Assembly: GCA_035625725.1 (NCBI GenBank)
Contig: DASPPB010000048.1
Coordinates: forward strand, 1-29,257
Source of the DNA: GJ-E10 sp035625725
GTDB taxonomy: Bacteria; Pseudomonadota; Gammaproteobacteria; Burkholderiales; Burkholderiaceae_F
Length of the DNA: 29,257 nt
Direction of reading: 5' to 3'
Shown here: positions 1-6,992 of the stretch, in pieces
Position numbering within the stretch: position 1 is the first letter of the stretch
Layout: every line of letters starts with the position of its first letter
Notes under the pieces: model-generated
What the model was told of the DNA's origin: nothing
The model's database searches: none
What the model saw: the letters and a program-made list of their open reading frames with translations, nothing else
Made by a program: the position numbers and the translations under genes

Positions 1-219
1 TTGAGGCCCTCGTCCTACAGCTCACGGCACTTACGAAGACGAGCGAGGCTGTGCACGAACTCGCGGGCTACTCCGTTTACGTCCTCAGGGGCAGAATCGC
101 GCTCTGAGCGCCGAAGGCCGCACGCATCCGAGGCCCGCGACACATCGATTGGCGTGCGGAGGCCTCGCACTGCGGCCCGCTTCGAGCTTCCACGGCAAGA
201 CGCTACCGCCTGTGGCCGC
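1..219. other. left-edge stretch, no supported gene
   Basis: No reading frame here resembles a known protein. On the minus strand, the coding direction of the adjacent exopolysaccharide genes, every frame carries a stop within this stretch, so the next gene of the operon probably starts further left. The plus-strand frame that is open here is arginine-rich and low in complexity, as expected for an antisense shadow of GC-rich coding DNA. I see no convincing terminator hairpin with a T run. Confidence 0.5.
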
Positions 220-1305
220 TTACCGTCGCGTCCCACTGCCCCAGCCCGGCGGATTGGGCAATTTGATGGTCCCGGCGCGCTTGGCCGCTGCCGTCTTGCC
301 GGCTTCCGTGCCCGGGAGCGCGCGCACGAGTTCCAGGAGGGTCGCGATATTGCGCTCAAGGCGGTCCAACCGGGCAGTGATGGAAGAGACCATAAACGGG
401 CGCACCACGTCGCCGCCCCGGGGTTCGGCGCCGTTACCGTTCGAGTGCAAAAGCTCAGAGCTCGGCAAGCCCTCTGCAGGCAGCGCGTCCGTGCCCAATT
501 CGTCCCGCAACTCCGCGACCGCGGCTTCCACGTCCTCTGGGCTTATGCGGTGCTGTTCGGCAAGGTAGGCCCCGAGCATCAGGCGATTGCACAAGGAATT
601 GATTCTGCGAGGAATGCCGCCTGTTGCGCGGTGCAAGGGTGCAAAGGCCTGATCGTCGAATTCCGGGTCGTTATGCCAGCCGACGTGGTGCAGACGGTGC
701 TCGACGTAGGCGCGCGTTTCGTGTTCCTCGAGCGGTCCTAGGTGATAGGAGGCAATGATCCGCTGGCGCAACTGCTGCTGCGAGGGGGCGCGCATCATCT
801 CGCGCAACTCGGGTTGGCCGACGAGAAAGCTTTGCAGTAGCGCACGCTGACCGAGCTGGAAGTTCGAAAGCATGCGCAGCTCTTCCATTGCCTGCGAGCT
901 CAGATTTTGCGCTTCATCCACCACAAGCAGCGCGCGCTGGCCGCGGGGCACGAGCGACATCAGAAATGCTTCGATATCTCCGAGCAATTCGGCCTTGCCG
1001 CTCGCTTTGGCCGGGATGCCAAATGCCATTGCCACCGACCGCAGCAGATCGTCCGCTTCGAGCTGCGTACTCACGAGTTGCGCCGCGACGACCTTTTCCG
1101 GGTCCAGCTCCCCCATCAGTGCGCGCACCAACGTCGTTTTGCCCGCACCCACCTCGCCGGTCACGACGATGAAACCTTCTCCCTGGAAGACCCCGTACTG
1201 CAAGAACGCGTGCGCGCGCCGATGCCCCTTGCTCTCAAAGAGAAAGGTCGGGTCGGGATTGAGCTGAAAGGGACTGGCGCTCAGGCCAAAATAGGACTCG
1301 TACAT
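220..1305 (-). CDS. XrtA/PEP-CTERM-associated ExeA-like AAA ATPase
   Basis: A 361-residue P-loop ATPase of the ExeA/GspA type found in exosortase-A exopolysaccharide loci. The start MYESYFGLSASPFQLNPDP is typical of the family. Walker A GEVGAGKT lies at residues 50-57 and Walker B LLVVDEAQ at about 126-133. A winged-helix-like AAA lid follows, then a C-terminal region rich in Gly and charged residues. I chose the ATG at 1305 because it matches the family N-terminus; a TTG at 1320 would add five residues, and neither has a strong ribosome binding site. It is the last of three minus-strand genes and follows the outer-membrane protein by 21 bases. The family is thought to energise or regulate polysaccharide export, but its exact role is not established. 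No transmembrane segment is evident, so it is probably cytoplasmic. The family call is firm; the function is inferred from context. Confidence 0.88.
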   Translation of the reverse strand: MYESYFGLSASPFQLNPDPTFLFESKGHRRAHAFLQYGVFQGEGFIVVTGEVGAGKTTLVRALMGELDPEKVVAAQLVSTQLEADDLLRSVAMAFGIPAKASGKAELLGDIEAFLMSLVPRGQRALLVVDEAQNLSSQAMEELRMLSNFQLGQRALLQSFLVGQPELREMMRAPSQQQLRQRIIASYHLGPLEEHETRAYVEHRLHHVGWHNDPEFDDQAFAPLHRATGGIPRRINSLCNRLMLGAYLAEQHRISPEDVEAAVAELRDELGTDALPAEGLPSSELLHSNGNGAEPRGGDVVRPFMVSSITARLDRLERNIATLLELVRALPGTEAGKTAAAKRAGTIKLPNPPGWGSGTRR

Positions 1306-1341
1306 GGATGTGGACAGCAAGCGGGCCCAGACTGCGGCCTC

Positions 1342-2910
1342 TCAGAAACGGTGACTCAGGCCAGCAAGCACCGCTTTTTCGCGTGCCTCTGGGGTGACGT
1401 TCGATTCGATGTCCTGCATGCGTCCCCCGATAAAACCCGTGGTGCGAAGCGACAAGGCATGGTTCAGTTGCAAGGTCAGAATATTTTGGCGCGTATACGT
1501 GCCGCTGGCCACACCAATGCCCTCGATCTTCGCCATCCGTCCATCGGCCGTAACGCTGGTATTCGGGGCCAGATGGTGCGTCAGCGTCAGATCGATGCCG
1601 TATTGATCATTCTGGTCGGACTCGTTGACCAGCGTGTAACTCGGACTCACTTCGGGGGGTACCTCCGTGCGCATGTAGTAACCCGATAGGCTAATCGCAT
1701 CGCGTCGGCCCAGCCAGGTCAAGGCGGCCTTGTTTGAGGTTAGCAGCACGGGGGCAGCCGCATAAATCGTCGTACCGGCCGCGAGCGTCTGGGGCAGGTT
1801 TTGCTGCGCCAGCATAGCCTGTACTGCCGAGGCACGCTCAACCGGGTCCGGGTGCGTCGGCAACAGAATCGCATCAAGCAGCGCGGCCATGTCCCCGCCA
1901 ATGGGCAGGGCGAACACGGTCTGAGCCGAGGTAACGACGTCGCGGCCGCCGGTTAAGGTCACGATGAGCTGCGCCTCTCGGTGCTTGAAGGCGTAGTCCC
2001 ACTGCGTGCCATAAAAGCGACGCTGCCCCAAAGCCTCGAAGCTTGTACGGTCATCCGGGTGCCATTCCAGGCCGCCCCCGTAGACCGCTCTGGGCCCCGT
2101 GCCCAGCAGATAGTTGTCTTGTTCCATTCCACCGCGCCCGCTCAGGATGATTTGCGGGTCGGGAGCGACCTTCAGGATGCCTACCGCCAGTTCCTGCTCG
2201 ATGATTGGGGTGGTTGAGTCCGTATAGTCGGTCTGCGACGCCTCCCCGTGCACGCCCCAGCCAAAGGGGCGCGGCGCGCGGTCCAGATCGATACCTTGCA
2301 TCGTCAGACGCGAGTCGACGACGGTTGCATAGGTCCCGAAGGCGCGCTGCAGCATGTTGTCGCTGCGCACGAGATACGTGATCTGGTCGGGCAGTTCCCC
2401 CTTGAAATAGGGGCTGACGCGATAGGTTTCCGTGGTAAACACGTTGTAGGTCGACGGCGCCACGGGAGTCGCGCCGTAGATGTTTTCCCGTCCCTGCGAA
2501 GCAGCGGCGGCCGCCTCCAGAAAAAAGTGCTGGTCGAGCCCCTCAAACCGCGCTTCGACTCCGCCGGTGGGAAGCAGCCCGGAGGGCTGGGTTCCATGCA
2601 GATAGTCGATCGCGTCCACGGCCATGTTCACGCTGACCTGCAAATTCTTCGTCACCCCGAATAGCACCAGCGAGGGAATGAGCTCGCTGATGACATCGTT
2701 TTGGGCCTGAGCGGTAATACCGAAATTTGCGTTGTCCGTGTACGTCTCGCGCCATGTCAGCGAAGGCGCGACAAAAAGATTGTCGGCCGCGGCCGGCCCT
2801 GCCAGAAGCAGCAACGCAAGCGCCGTGCTAGCCGCAGGCCGCGACGCCCCGGAGTCAAGCCGCTGCGCGCGCGCGCGCAGCGCGCCCGACCACTCAGGCA
2901 TAACTGCCAT
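1342..2910 (-). CDS. XrtA-associated outer-membrane beta-barrel protein (TIGR03016-like)
   Basis: A 522-residue exported protein. After a basic N-terminus (residues 1-28) comes a hydrophobic signal core, ALALLLLAGPAAA (about residues 31-43), with likely cleavage after AAA. The mature part is a series of alternating beta strands (for example YYMRTEVPPEVSPSYTLVNE) and ends in a terminal Phe (GLSHRF), the usual signature of outer-membrane barrels. This matches the PEP-CTERM-system-associated family TIGR03016, presumed to be the export channel or scaffold for the exopolysaccharide. The start ATG at 2910 overlaps the end of the autokinase gene by 17 bases, and a second in-frame ATG lies at 2901, so translation is probably coupled. 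A (GC)7 tract sits in codons near the N-terminus. The barrel call is confident; a porin-like role is inferred. Confidence 0.85.
   Translation of the reverse strand: MAVMPEWSGALRARAQRLDSGASRPAASTALALLLLAGPAAADNLFVAPSLTWRETYTDNANFGITAQAQNDVISELIPSLVLFGVTKNLQVSVNMAVDAIDYLHGTQPSGLLPTGGVEARFEGLDQHFFLEAAAAASQGRENIYGATPVAPSTYNVFTTETYRVSPYFKGELPDQITYLVRSDNMLQRAFGTYATVVDSRLTMQGIDLDRAPRPFGWGVHGEASQTDYTDSTTPIIEQELAVGILKVAPDPQIILSGRGGMEQDNYLLGTGPRAVYGGGLEWHPDDRTSFEALGQRRFYGTQWDYAFKHREAQLIVTLTGGRDVVTSAQTVFALPIGGDMAALLDAILLPTHPDPVERASAVQAMLAQQNLPQTLAAGTTIYAAAPVLLTSNKAALTWLGRRDAISLSGYYMRTEVPPEVSPSYTLVNESDQNDQYGIDLTLTHHLAPNTSVTADGRMAKIEGIGVASGTYTRQNILTLQLNHALSLRTTGFIGGRMQDIESNVTPEAREKAVLAGLSHRF
2861..2882. 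repeat. 22-bp perfect palindrome containing a (GC)7 tract
   Basis: Positions 2861-2882 read identically on both strands, with an uninterrupted alternating (GC)7 run at 2865-2878. It lies within the N-terminal codons of the barrel gene (encoding a Leu-Arg-Ala-Arg-Ala stretch), just downstream in gene order of the autokinase stop. Alternating GC can adopt left-handed DNA and is prone to slippage. Functional meaning is unknown. Confidence 0.7.
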
Positions 2911-3808
2911 AGCCGTACCCGTAGGAGCCGACAGCGCCTCCGGTTGCCTTGTTCAACATGGTCATGACCACGGGGCAACCTTCGAGCAAAGCGAGTGCCT
3001 CGCTCACCGTGCGCCATCGGGTCTTTTGCGCCTCGACCACAACAACGATCTGCCCGACGTGCGACGCGAGCACCCGCGACTCGGGAGCTGCCAGCAGGGG
3101 AGGCGCATCAAAAATGACGACCCTCTCGCCGCGGGAGGTGATGAGATCGTCGATGACTCGGCGCATCGTGTCGCTGCTCAAAAGTTCTGCAGCACGGGCG
3201 CTGGGTCCCCCGGCCGGCAAAATGGAAAGATTCTCGATGTTGGTGCGCAGTATCAGATCCGAAAGCGGCGTCTCGGGCGCGCTGAGCTTGTCGAGCAATC
3301 CTTTGTCCTCCGGCAGGCCCAAACGCTCCAAAACCATAGGGCGGACTACGTCCGCATCGACCAGTAGCACCTGAAAGCCCACCTCCATCGCCATCGATAG
3401 CGCCAGGTTAATCGCCGTGAACGTCTTGCCCTCGCCGGGGATGGAACTCGTGATCATGATGCAGTTGGCGCGCAGCACCGGTGCGGCGGACTCGCCGCGC
3501 ACGTTGGCAAGTAGCGGTCTCTTGACCGCGCGAAACTCATCGGCCAATCGACTGCGCTCGCCCGAGGGGGCGACAAATCCGTGCGCGACCAGCTTGGCCA
3601 CGTCCACTTCAACTCGGCGCGAACCGATCAGCCCCGCGGCCCCCGCCGCTCCCGGCTGTGGGCCGCCGGTGATCAGTTTTATGGGCGAGAGCGTCGTTTC
3701 GCCCGGCAGCCGATCAACGGACGGCGGGCCCTCCCAAGGGGCGGCGACATCGATCCCAGAGCGCCGCAGTTCCTCGAGGCGCCGCGCGGCCTGTTCAATA
3801 ATGCTCAA
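2894..3808 (-). CDS. XrtA-associated tyrosine autokinase (BY-kinase ATPase)
   Basis: A 304-residue soluble bacterial tyrosine kinase of the exosortase-A type, equivalent to the cytoplasmic half of Wzc/EpsB kinases that control exopolysaccharide chain length. The N-terminus MSIIEQAARRLEELRRSG is the family's characteristic helix. Walker A SSIPGEGKT lies at residues 121-129, Walker A' LLVDADVVRP at 148-157, and a Walker B-like VVIFDAPP further on. The C-terminus is a short tyrosine cluster (SYGYGYGSYA), the expected autophosphorylation tail. The start codon is TTG, supported by a good ribosome binding site (AAGGTGG, 3819-3813) and the family N-terminus. It is first of the three-gene minus-strand operon and overlaps the next gene by 17 bases. 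The separate membrane chain-length (Wzz-like) partner is not in the window. Confidence 0.92.
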   Translation of the reverse strand: MSIIEQAARRLEELRRSGIDVAAPWEGPPSVDRLPGETTLSPIKLITGGPQPGAAGAAGLIGSRRVEVDVAKLVAHGFVAPSGERSRLADEFRAVKRPLLANVRGESAAPVLRANCIMITSSIPGEGKTFTAINLALSMAMEVGFQVLLVDADVVRPMVLERLGLPEDKGLLDKLSAPETPLSDLILRTNIENLSILPAGGPSARAAELLSSDTMRRVIDDLITSRGERVVIFDAPPLLAAPESRVLASHVGQIVVVVEAQKTRWRTVSEALALLEGCPVVMTMLNKATGGAVGSYGYGYGSYA

Positions 3809-3810
3809 AT

Positions 3811-3819
3811 CTCCACCTT
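3811..3819 (-). promoter_or_regulatory. ribosome binding site for the autokinase TTG start
   Basis: On the minus strand AAGGTGGAG precedes the TTG codon at 3808-3806 by a few bases. It is the strongest Shine-Dalgarno match nearby and fixes the unusual TTG start. Confidence 0.6.
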
Positions 3820-3908
3820 CTCACCGTAAGCGATGCACGCTTGCCACTTCGCGGGGCAAGCATCCGCACTTCAACTGCAACGCGCATCCGCTTCGCGCGT
3901 AAGCGCGT

Positions 3909-4013
3909 AGATCGGCGCATGCCGCGCATTGAGCATGACGGCACTTCGGCCGGCCGATCTTGCGGAAAAGACCTCGCATAAGTAATATGGTACCGCCTCT
4001 ACGCGATACGCGT
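3909..4013. promoter_or_regulatory. inverted repeats upstream of the exopolysaccharide operon
   Basis: The 265-base gap between the lpxO stop and the autokinase start carries two perfect inverted repeats. AGATCGGC (3909-3916) pairs with GCCGATCT (3953-3960) across 36 bases, and ACGCG-ATA-CGCGT occupies 4001-4013. Both lie 100-205 bases upstream of the operon start, where an activator or repressor could bind. I looked for a sigma-54 -24/-12 pair, expected for some XrtA loci, and did not find one. The operator role is a guess. Confidence 0.3.
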
Positions 4014-4073
4014 TTGAGTTATTTCGTTTGGCTGATCAGCGGCCGGCCCGCGGCCACGAGTGGTGACTTGCGC

Positions 4074-4994
4074 TCAAGTCAGGAAGATCCAGTACAACAA
4101 GGCGAGGATCAGCACGTACTTGCAGGCATTGAAAAGGGGCTTGTTGGCCGACTTGGCCCGTCTTAGCCACTCCTTGAGCACGCCGACGGGCTTGTAGGCT
4201 CGGTTGATCCAGCCAATGTCCTCCGTGGCGTCATTTTGGGTGGCCGCCGCACGCAAAAATACGCGCTCGAAGGCCCGATTCAGGGCACGCATCGGAGCGC
4301 CATGCAAGGGCCGCTCTACGTCGCAAAACAGGATCAAGCGCGGCTTGTCCGTCCGGTTCTCGGCAAAGTGCAAATAGGTTTCATCGAACATCACGTCCTT
4401 GCCATCGCGCCACGAATACGGTTCTCCGTCGACGTTGATAAAGCAATCGTCACTGTTGGGGGTGATGAGCCCGAGGTGATAGCGCAGGGAGGCTGCGCTC
4501 GGGTCCCGGTGCTCGTTCAGACGCGCACCCGGCGGCAGCAGGGCGAACATCGCGGCGTTGACCGAGGGGATCGACTGCAGCAGCGCCACCGTCTTCGGAC
4601 ACAGCGCGACGGCCGACGGCGGCGGCGCGTCGTACCACTTGAGATAAAAACGGCGCCAGCCGCGCTGGAAGAAGGAATTAAATCCGATGTCAACGTGGTC
4701 GCTGGCCGCTTTCAGTCCGCCCCCGCCCAGCAGCGCCCGCGCCTCGTCGCGGATCGTCTCCCAGTTATCGCGCAGCACCGCCATCTCGGGAAAATTCTTC
4801 GTGTCCAAAAACGGCTTGGTCGGCACGGCCGAGAACGCATACATCAGCACGTTGTAGGGTGCGAGCAGCGTCGAGTGGTTGCCGATCTGGCGCAGAATCG
4901 GCAGGCGCAATCGGCCGCGAAAATGCAAGTACAAGGAAGAAAAGACGAAGACGTACAGCACCAGAAACTTTGGGGCAAGAAAATTGATCGACAT
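4074..4994 (-). CDS. lpxO: LpxO-type lipid A / aspartyl-asparaginyl beta-hydroxylase family dioxygenase
   Basis: A 306-residue protein, close to the roughly 300 residues of Salmonella LpxO, which 2-hydroxylates a secondary acyl chain of lipid A using Fe(II), O2 and 2-oxoglutarate. The HxD iron motif is visible (H162, D164 in NEHRDP), with the distal His H209 in YLHFAEN and the 2-oxoglutarate Arg R219 in PRLILFCD. Membrane segments lie at both ends: about residues 9-24 (FLVLYVFVFSSLYLHF) and a C-terminal one (YVLILALLYWIFL), consistent with an inner-membrane enzyme facing the cytoplasm. I used the ATG at 4994; the frame stays open further upstream, but that part overlaps the trmB 5' region and has no protein-like character. 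The gene is divergent from trmB with a 161-base gap. It could instead hydroxylate another lipid or peptide, but the length and both membrane anchors favour LpxO. Confidence 0.82.
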   Translation of the reverse strand: MSINFLAPKFLVLYVFVFSSLYLHFRGRLRLPILRQIGNHSTLLAPYNVLMYAFSAVPTKPFLDTKNFPEMAVLRDNWETIRDEARALLGGGGLKAASDHVDIGFNSFFQRGWRRFYLKWYDAPPPSAVALCPKTVALLQSIPSVNAAMFALLPPGARLNEHRDPSAASLRYHLGLITPNSDDCFINVDGEPYSWRDGKDVMFDETYLHFAENRTDKPRLILFCDVERPLHGAPMRALNRAFERVFLRAAATQNDATEDIGWINRAYKPVGVLKEWLRRAKSANKPLFNACKYVLILALLYWIFLT

Positions 4995-5155
4995 GTCACG
5001 CTCTCGTTGCCGTACACGGTGAAGAAAAAAAACTTGCTGCCTTGGGCTACCGTGCCCGCAGCGCTTGCCCGCACGATGACCGACAAGCGCCCCCTCAGAG
5101 GCTTCGTAAGCCGTACATTTTACGGCGCCGCGCTCGCGATGAGTACACTCGTTCG

Positions 5156-5899
5156 ATGAAATCGACCACGCATCAAAGTGACGAGTCTCCGCCGCCGCCG
5201 GGGGCGGATCCGCAGGCGTCGGCGCCGCGGCGCATTCGCTCCTTCGCAATGCGCCGCGGACACATGACCGCGGCGCAACGACGCGCCTATGAGGAACTGC
5301 GCCCGGCCCTGACCCTGCCCTACGAACCCCGACGTATGGATCCGAGCGTGGTCTTTGGCCGCAATGCGCCCCTAGTGCTCGAAATCGGCTCTGGCATGGG
5401 GGAAACGACCGTGGCCATTGCCCAGCGCCACCCCGACGTCGACTTCTTGGCTGTGGAGGTCTTCGTCGCCGGGGTCGGCGCGTTGGCGCGCCGTCTGCAC
5501 GAAGCGCGATTGCGAAACGTTCGCATCATCGAACACGACGCGGTCGACGTCGTCCAAAATATGATCGCGCCCATGAGCTTGCATGCAATTCACGTCTTTT
5601 TTCCGGATCCTTGGCCTAAGACGCGACACCATAAGCGCCGGCTTATCGCGCCGCCTTTTGTCGGAATCTTGGCCGAGCGCCTGCAAGTTGGCGGCGTATT
5701 GCACTGCGCAACCGACTGGGAGGACTACGCCCGTCAGATGCTCGCGGTGCTCTCGGCAGAGCCGCGTCTGCGCAACTTGCACGCCGATTACGCCGCACAA
5801 CCCCGTAGCCCCTGGTGCGAACGGCCGATGACAAAGTTCGCGGCGCGAGGCGCACGCCTCGGGCACGGAGTCTGGGACCTGGTATTCGAGCGGCGCTGA
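5156..5899 (+). CDS. trmB: tRNA (guanine-N7-)-methyltransferase
   Basis: A 247-residue class I SAM methyltransferase that makes m7G46 in the tRNA variable loop. The SAM motif VLEIGSGMGETT lies near residues 78-89. The diagnostic TrmB motif HVFFPDPWPKTRHHKRRL lies at about 145-162, and the acidic post-I motif FLAVEV is also present. The first 30 residues are a Pro/Arg-rich extension of low complexity, common in the family. I used the ATG at 5156; the reading frame opens earlier (5042), but that part is non-conserved. The gene is divergent from lpxO and convergent with uppP, with 64 bases between the stops. A small inverted repeat GGCTT-CGT-AAGCC (5100-5112) lies upstream. Nothing is missing. 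Confidence 0.96.
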   Translation: MKSTTHQSDESPPPPGADPQASAPRRIRSFAMRRGHMTAAQRRAYEELRPALTLPYEPRRMDPSVVFGRNAPLVLEIGSGMGETTVAIAQRHPDVDFLAVEVFVAGVGALARRLHEARLRNVRIIEHDAVDVVQNMIAPMSLHAIHVFFPDPWPKTRHHKRRLIAPPFVGILAERLQVGGVLHCATDWEDYARQMLAVLSAEPRLRNLHADYAAQPRSPWCERPMTKFAARGARLGHGVWDLVFERR

Positions 5900-5963
5900 G
5901 CTTTCGCCCAAAGCACGGATGGGCGAGGCGCCGCAGGCTTCGGTCTTGCAACGCAACTGAGAA

Positions 5964-6806
5964 TCAGTCGCCCTTGTTGCTCCAATCCACCCAGCCGAAG
6001 GCCGCCGTCAGCACGATCACCCCGCCGAAGGCGATCCGGTACCAGGCAAACGCCCGAAAATCGTGGGTCGCGATGTAGCGCAGCAGCCAGCGCACTGCAA
6101 TTAGCGCAGAGATGAAGGCAAAAAGCGAACTGATCGCGTAAACGCCCGCGTCTTCCAGCCGCAGCTTGTCGCGTGCCTTGTACAGCGAATAAGCGGTCGC
6201 ACCGAACATGGTCGGGATGGCGAGGAAGAACGAGAATTCCGTCGCAGCACGCCGTGACAGGCCGAAAATCAGCCCGCCAATGATCGTCGCGCCGGAACGG
6301 CTGGTGCCGGGAATGAGCGCCGCGCATTGGGCCAGTCCGACCTTCAGCGCGTCTTGCCAGCGCAAGTCGTCGATCGTCGCGACCCGCTCGACATAGCTGC
6401 GCCGCTCGTGCGCCCGCTCGACCACCAAAATGATCAAGCCGCCGACGACCCAAGCGGTAGCCACCGGAATGGGATGAAACAGCACGACCTCGATCATCGG
6501 TTTAAAAAGCACCCCTACGACCGCGGCCGGCACGAACGCGACGAGAACGTTGCGCGTGAGATTGCGCGCCTTCGTGTCGTGGCCCAGGTCCACGGCCGTG
6601 CGCCAGAGTCGCTCACGAAACTCCCAGCACACCGCCAGGATGGCCGCGGCCTGAATTGCGATCGTGAATGCCTCGAGGCTCTGCAAACGGAAACGTATCA
6701 GATCCTCGGCAACGATCAGGTGCCCGGTGCTCGAGATGGGCAAGAACTCCGTCAAACCCTCGACGAGTCCGAGAATCGCCGCTTTGATCGCCAGCAAAAC
6801 ATCCAA
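5964..6806 (-). CDS. uppP: undecaprenyl-diphosphatase (BacA type)
   Basis: A 280-residue polytopic membrane protein that dephosphorylates undecaprenyl diphosphate to regenerate the lipid carrier for peptidoglycan, O-antigen and exopolysaccharide synthesis. Family motifs are intact: EGLTEFLPISSTGHL near residues 16-30 and PGTSRSGATI near the middle, with several hydrophobic helices such as AAAILAVCW and NVLVAFVPAAVVGVLF. I chose the TTG at 6806, giving MDVLLAIKAAILGLVEG. That is the usual family N-terminus and has a strong ribosome binding site (AAGGGAG) five bases upstream. A GTG at 6821 would add five residues but has no such site. The gene stands alone, divergent from the hyf operon and convergent with trmB. 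Confidence 0.95.
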   Translation of the reverse strand: MDVLLAIKAAILGLVEGLTEFLPISSTGHLIVAEDLIRFRLQSLEAFTIAIQAAAILAVCWEFRERLWRTAVDLGHDTKARNLTRNVLVAFVPAAVVGVLFKPMIEVVLFHPIPVATAWVVGGLIILVVERAHERRSYVERVATIDDLRWQDALKVGLAQCAALIPGTSRSGATIIGGLIFGLSRRAATEFSFFLAIPTMFGATAYSLYKARDKLRLEDAGVYAISSLFAFISALIAVRWLLRYIATHDFRAFAWYRIAFGGVIVLTAAFGWVDWSNKGD

Positions 6807-6811
6807 GGTCG

Positions 6812-6818
6812 CTCCCTT
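6812..6818 (-). promoter_or_regulatory. ribosome binding site deciding the uppP TTG start
   Basis: AAGGGAG on the minus strand lies five bases before the TTG at 6806. It overlaps the first codons that an alternative GTG start at 6821 would translate, which argues for the TTG. Confidence 0.6.
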
Positions 6819-6992
6819 CACCGGTTTTTCGTGGGTGCCAGCGGCGCATTATCCCCGTTCCGAGCACAGGGACGTTGACCCTAGTATCCTTCGGCCTCTG
6901 CGCAGCCCGCGCGCAACAGGGCGCTGCGCAACTTTGCCGATGTCAGCCATAGCAGATCTGCCGCCGCCCCCGATTGTCCGCTCGCCTGCGCG

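Noticed and set aside
3809..4073. Sigma-54 (-24/-12) promoter for the exopolysaccharide genes
   Set aside because: Searched for TGGCAC-N5-TTGC on the minus strand by eye; no acceptable match.
5100..5112. Inverted repeat GGCTT-CGT-AAGCC between lpxO and trmB as an operator
   Set aside because: Short, single copy and not placed relative to a convincing promoter; mentioned only in the trmB entry.
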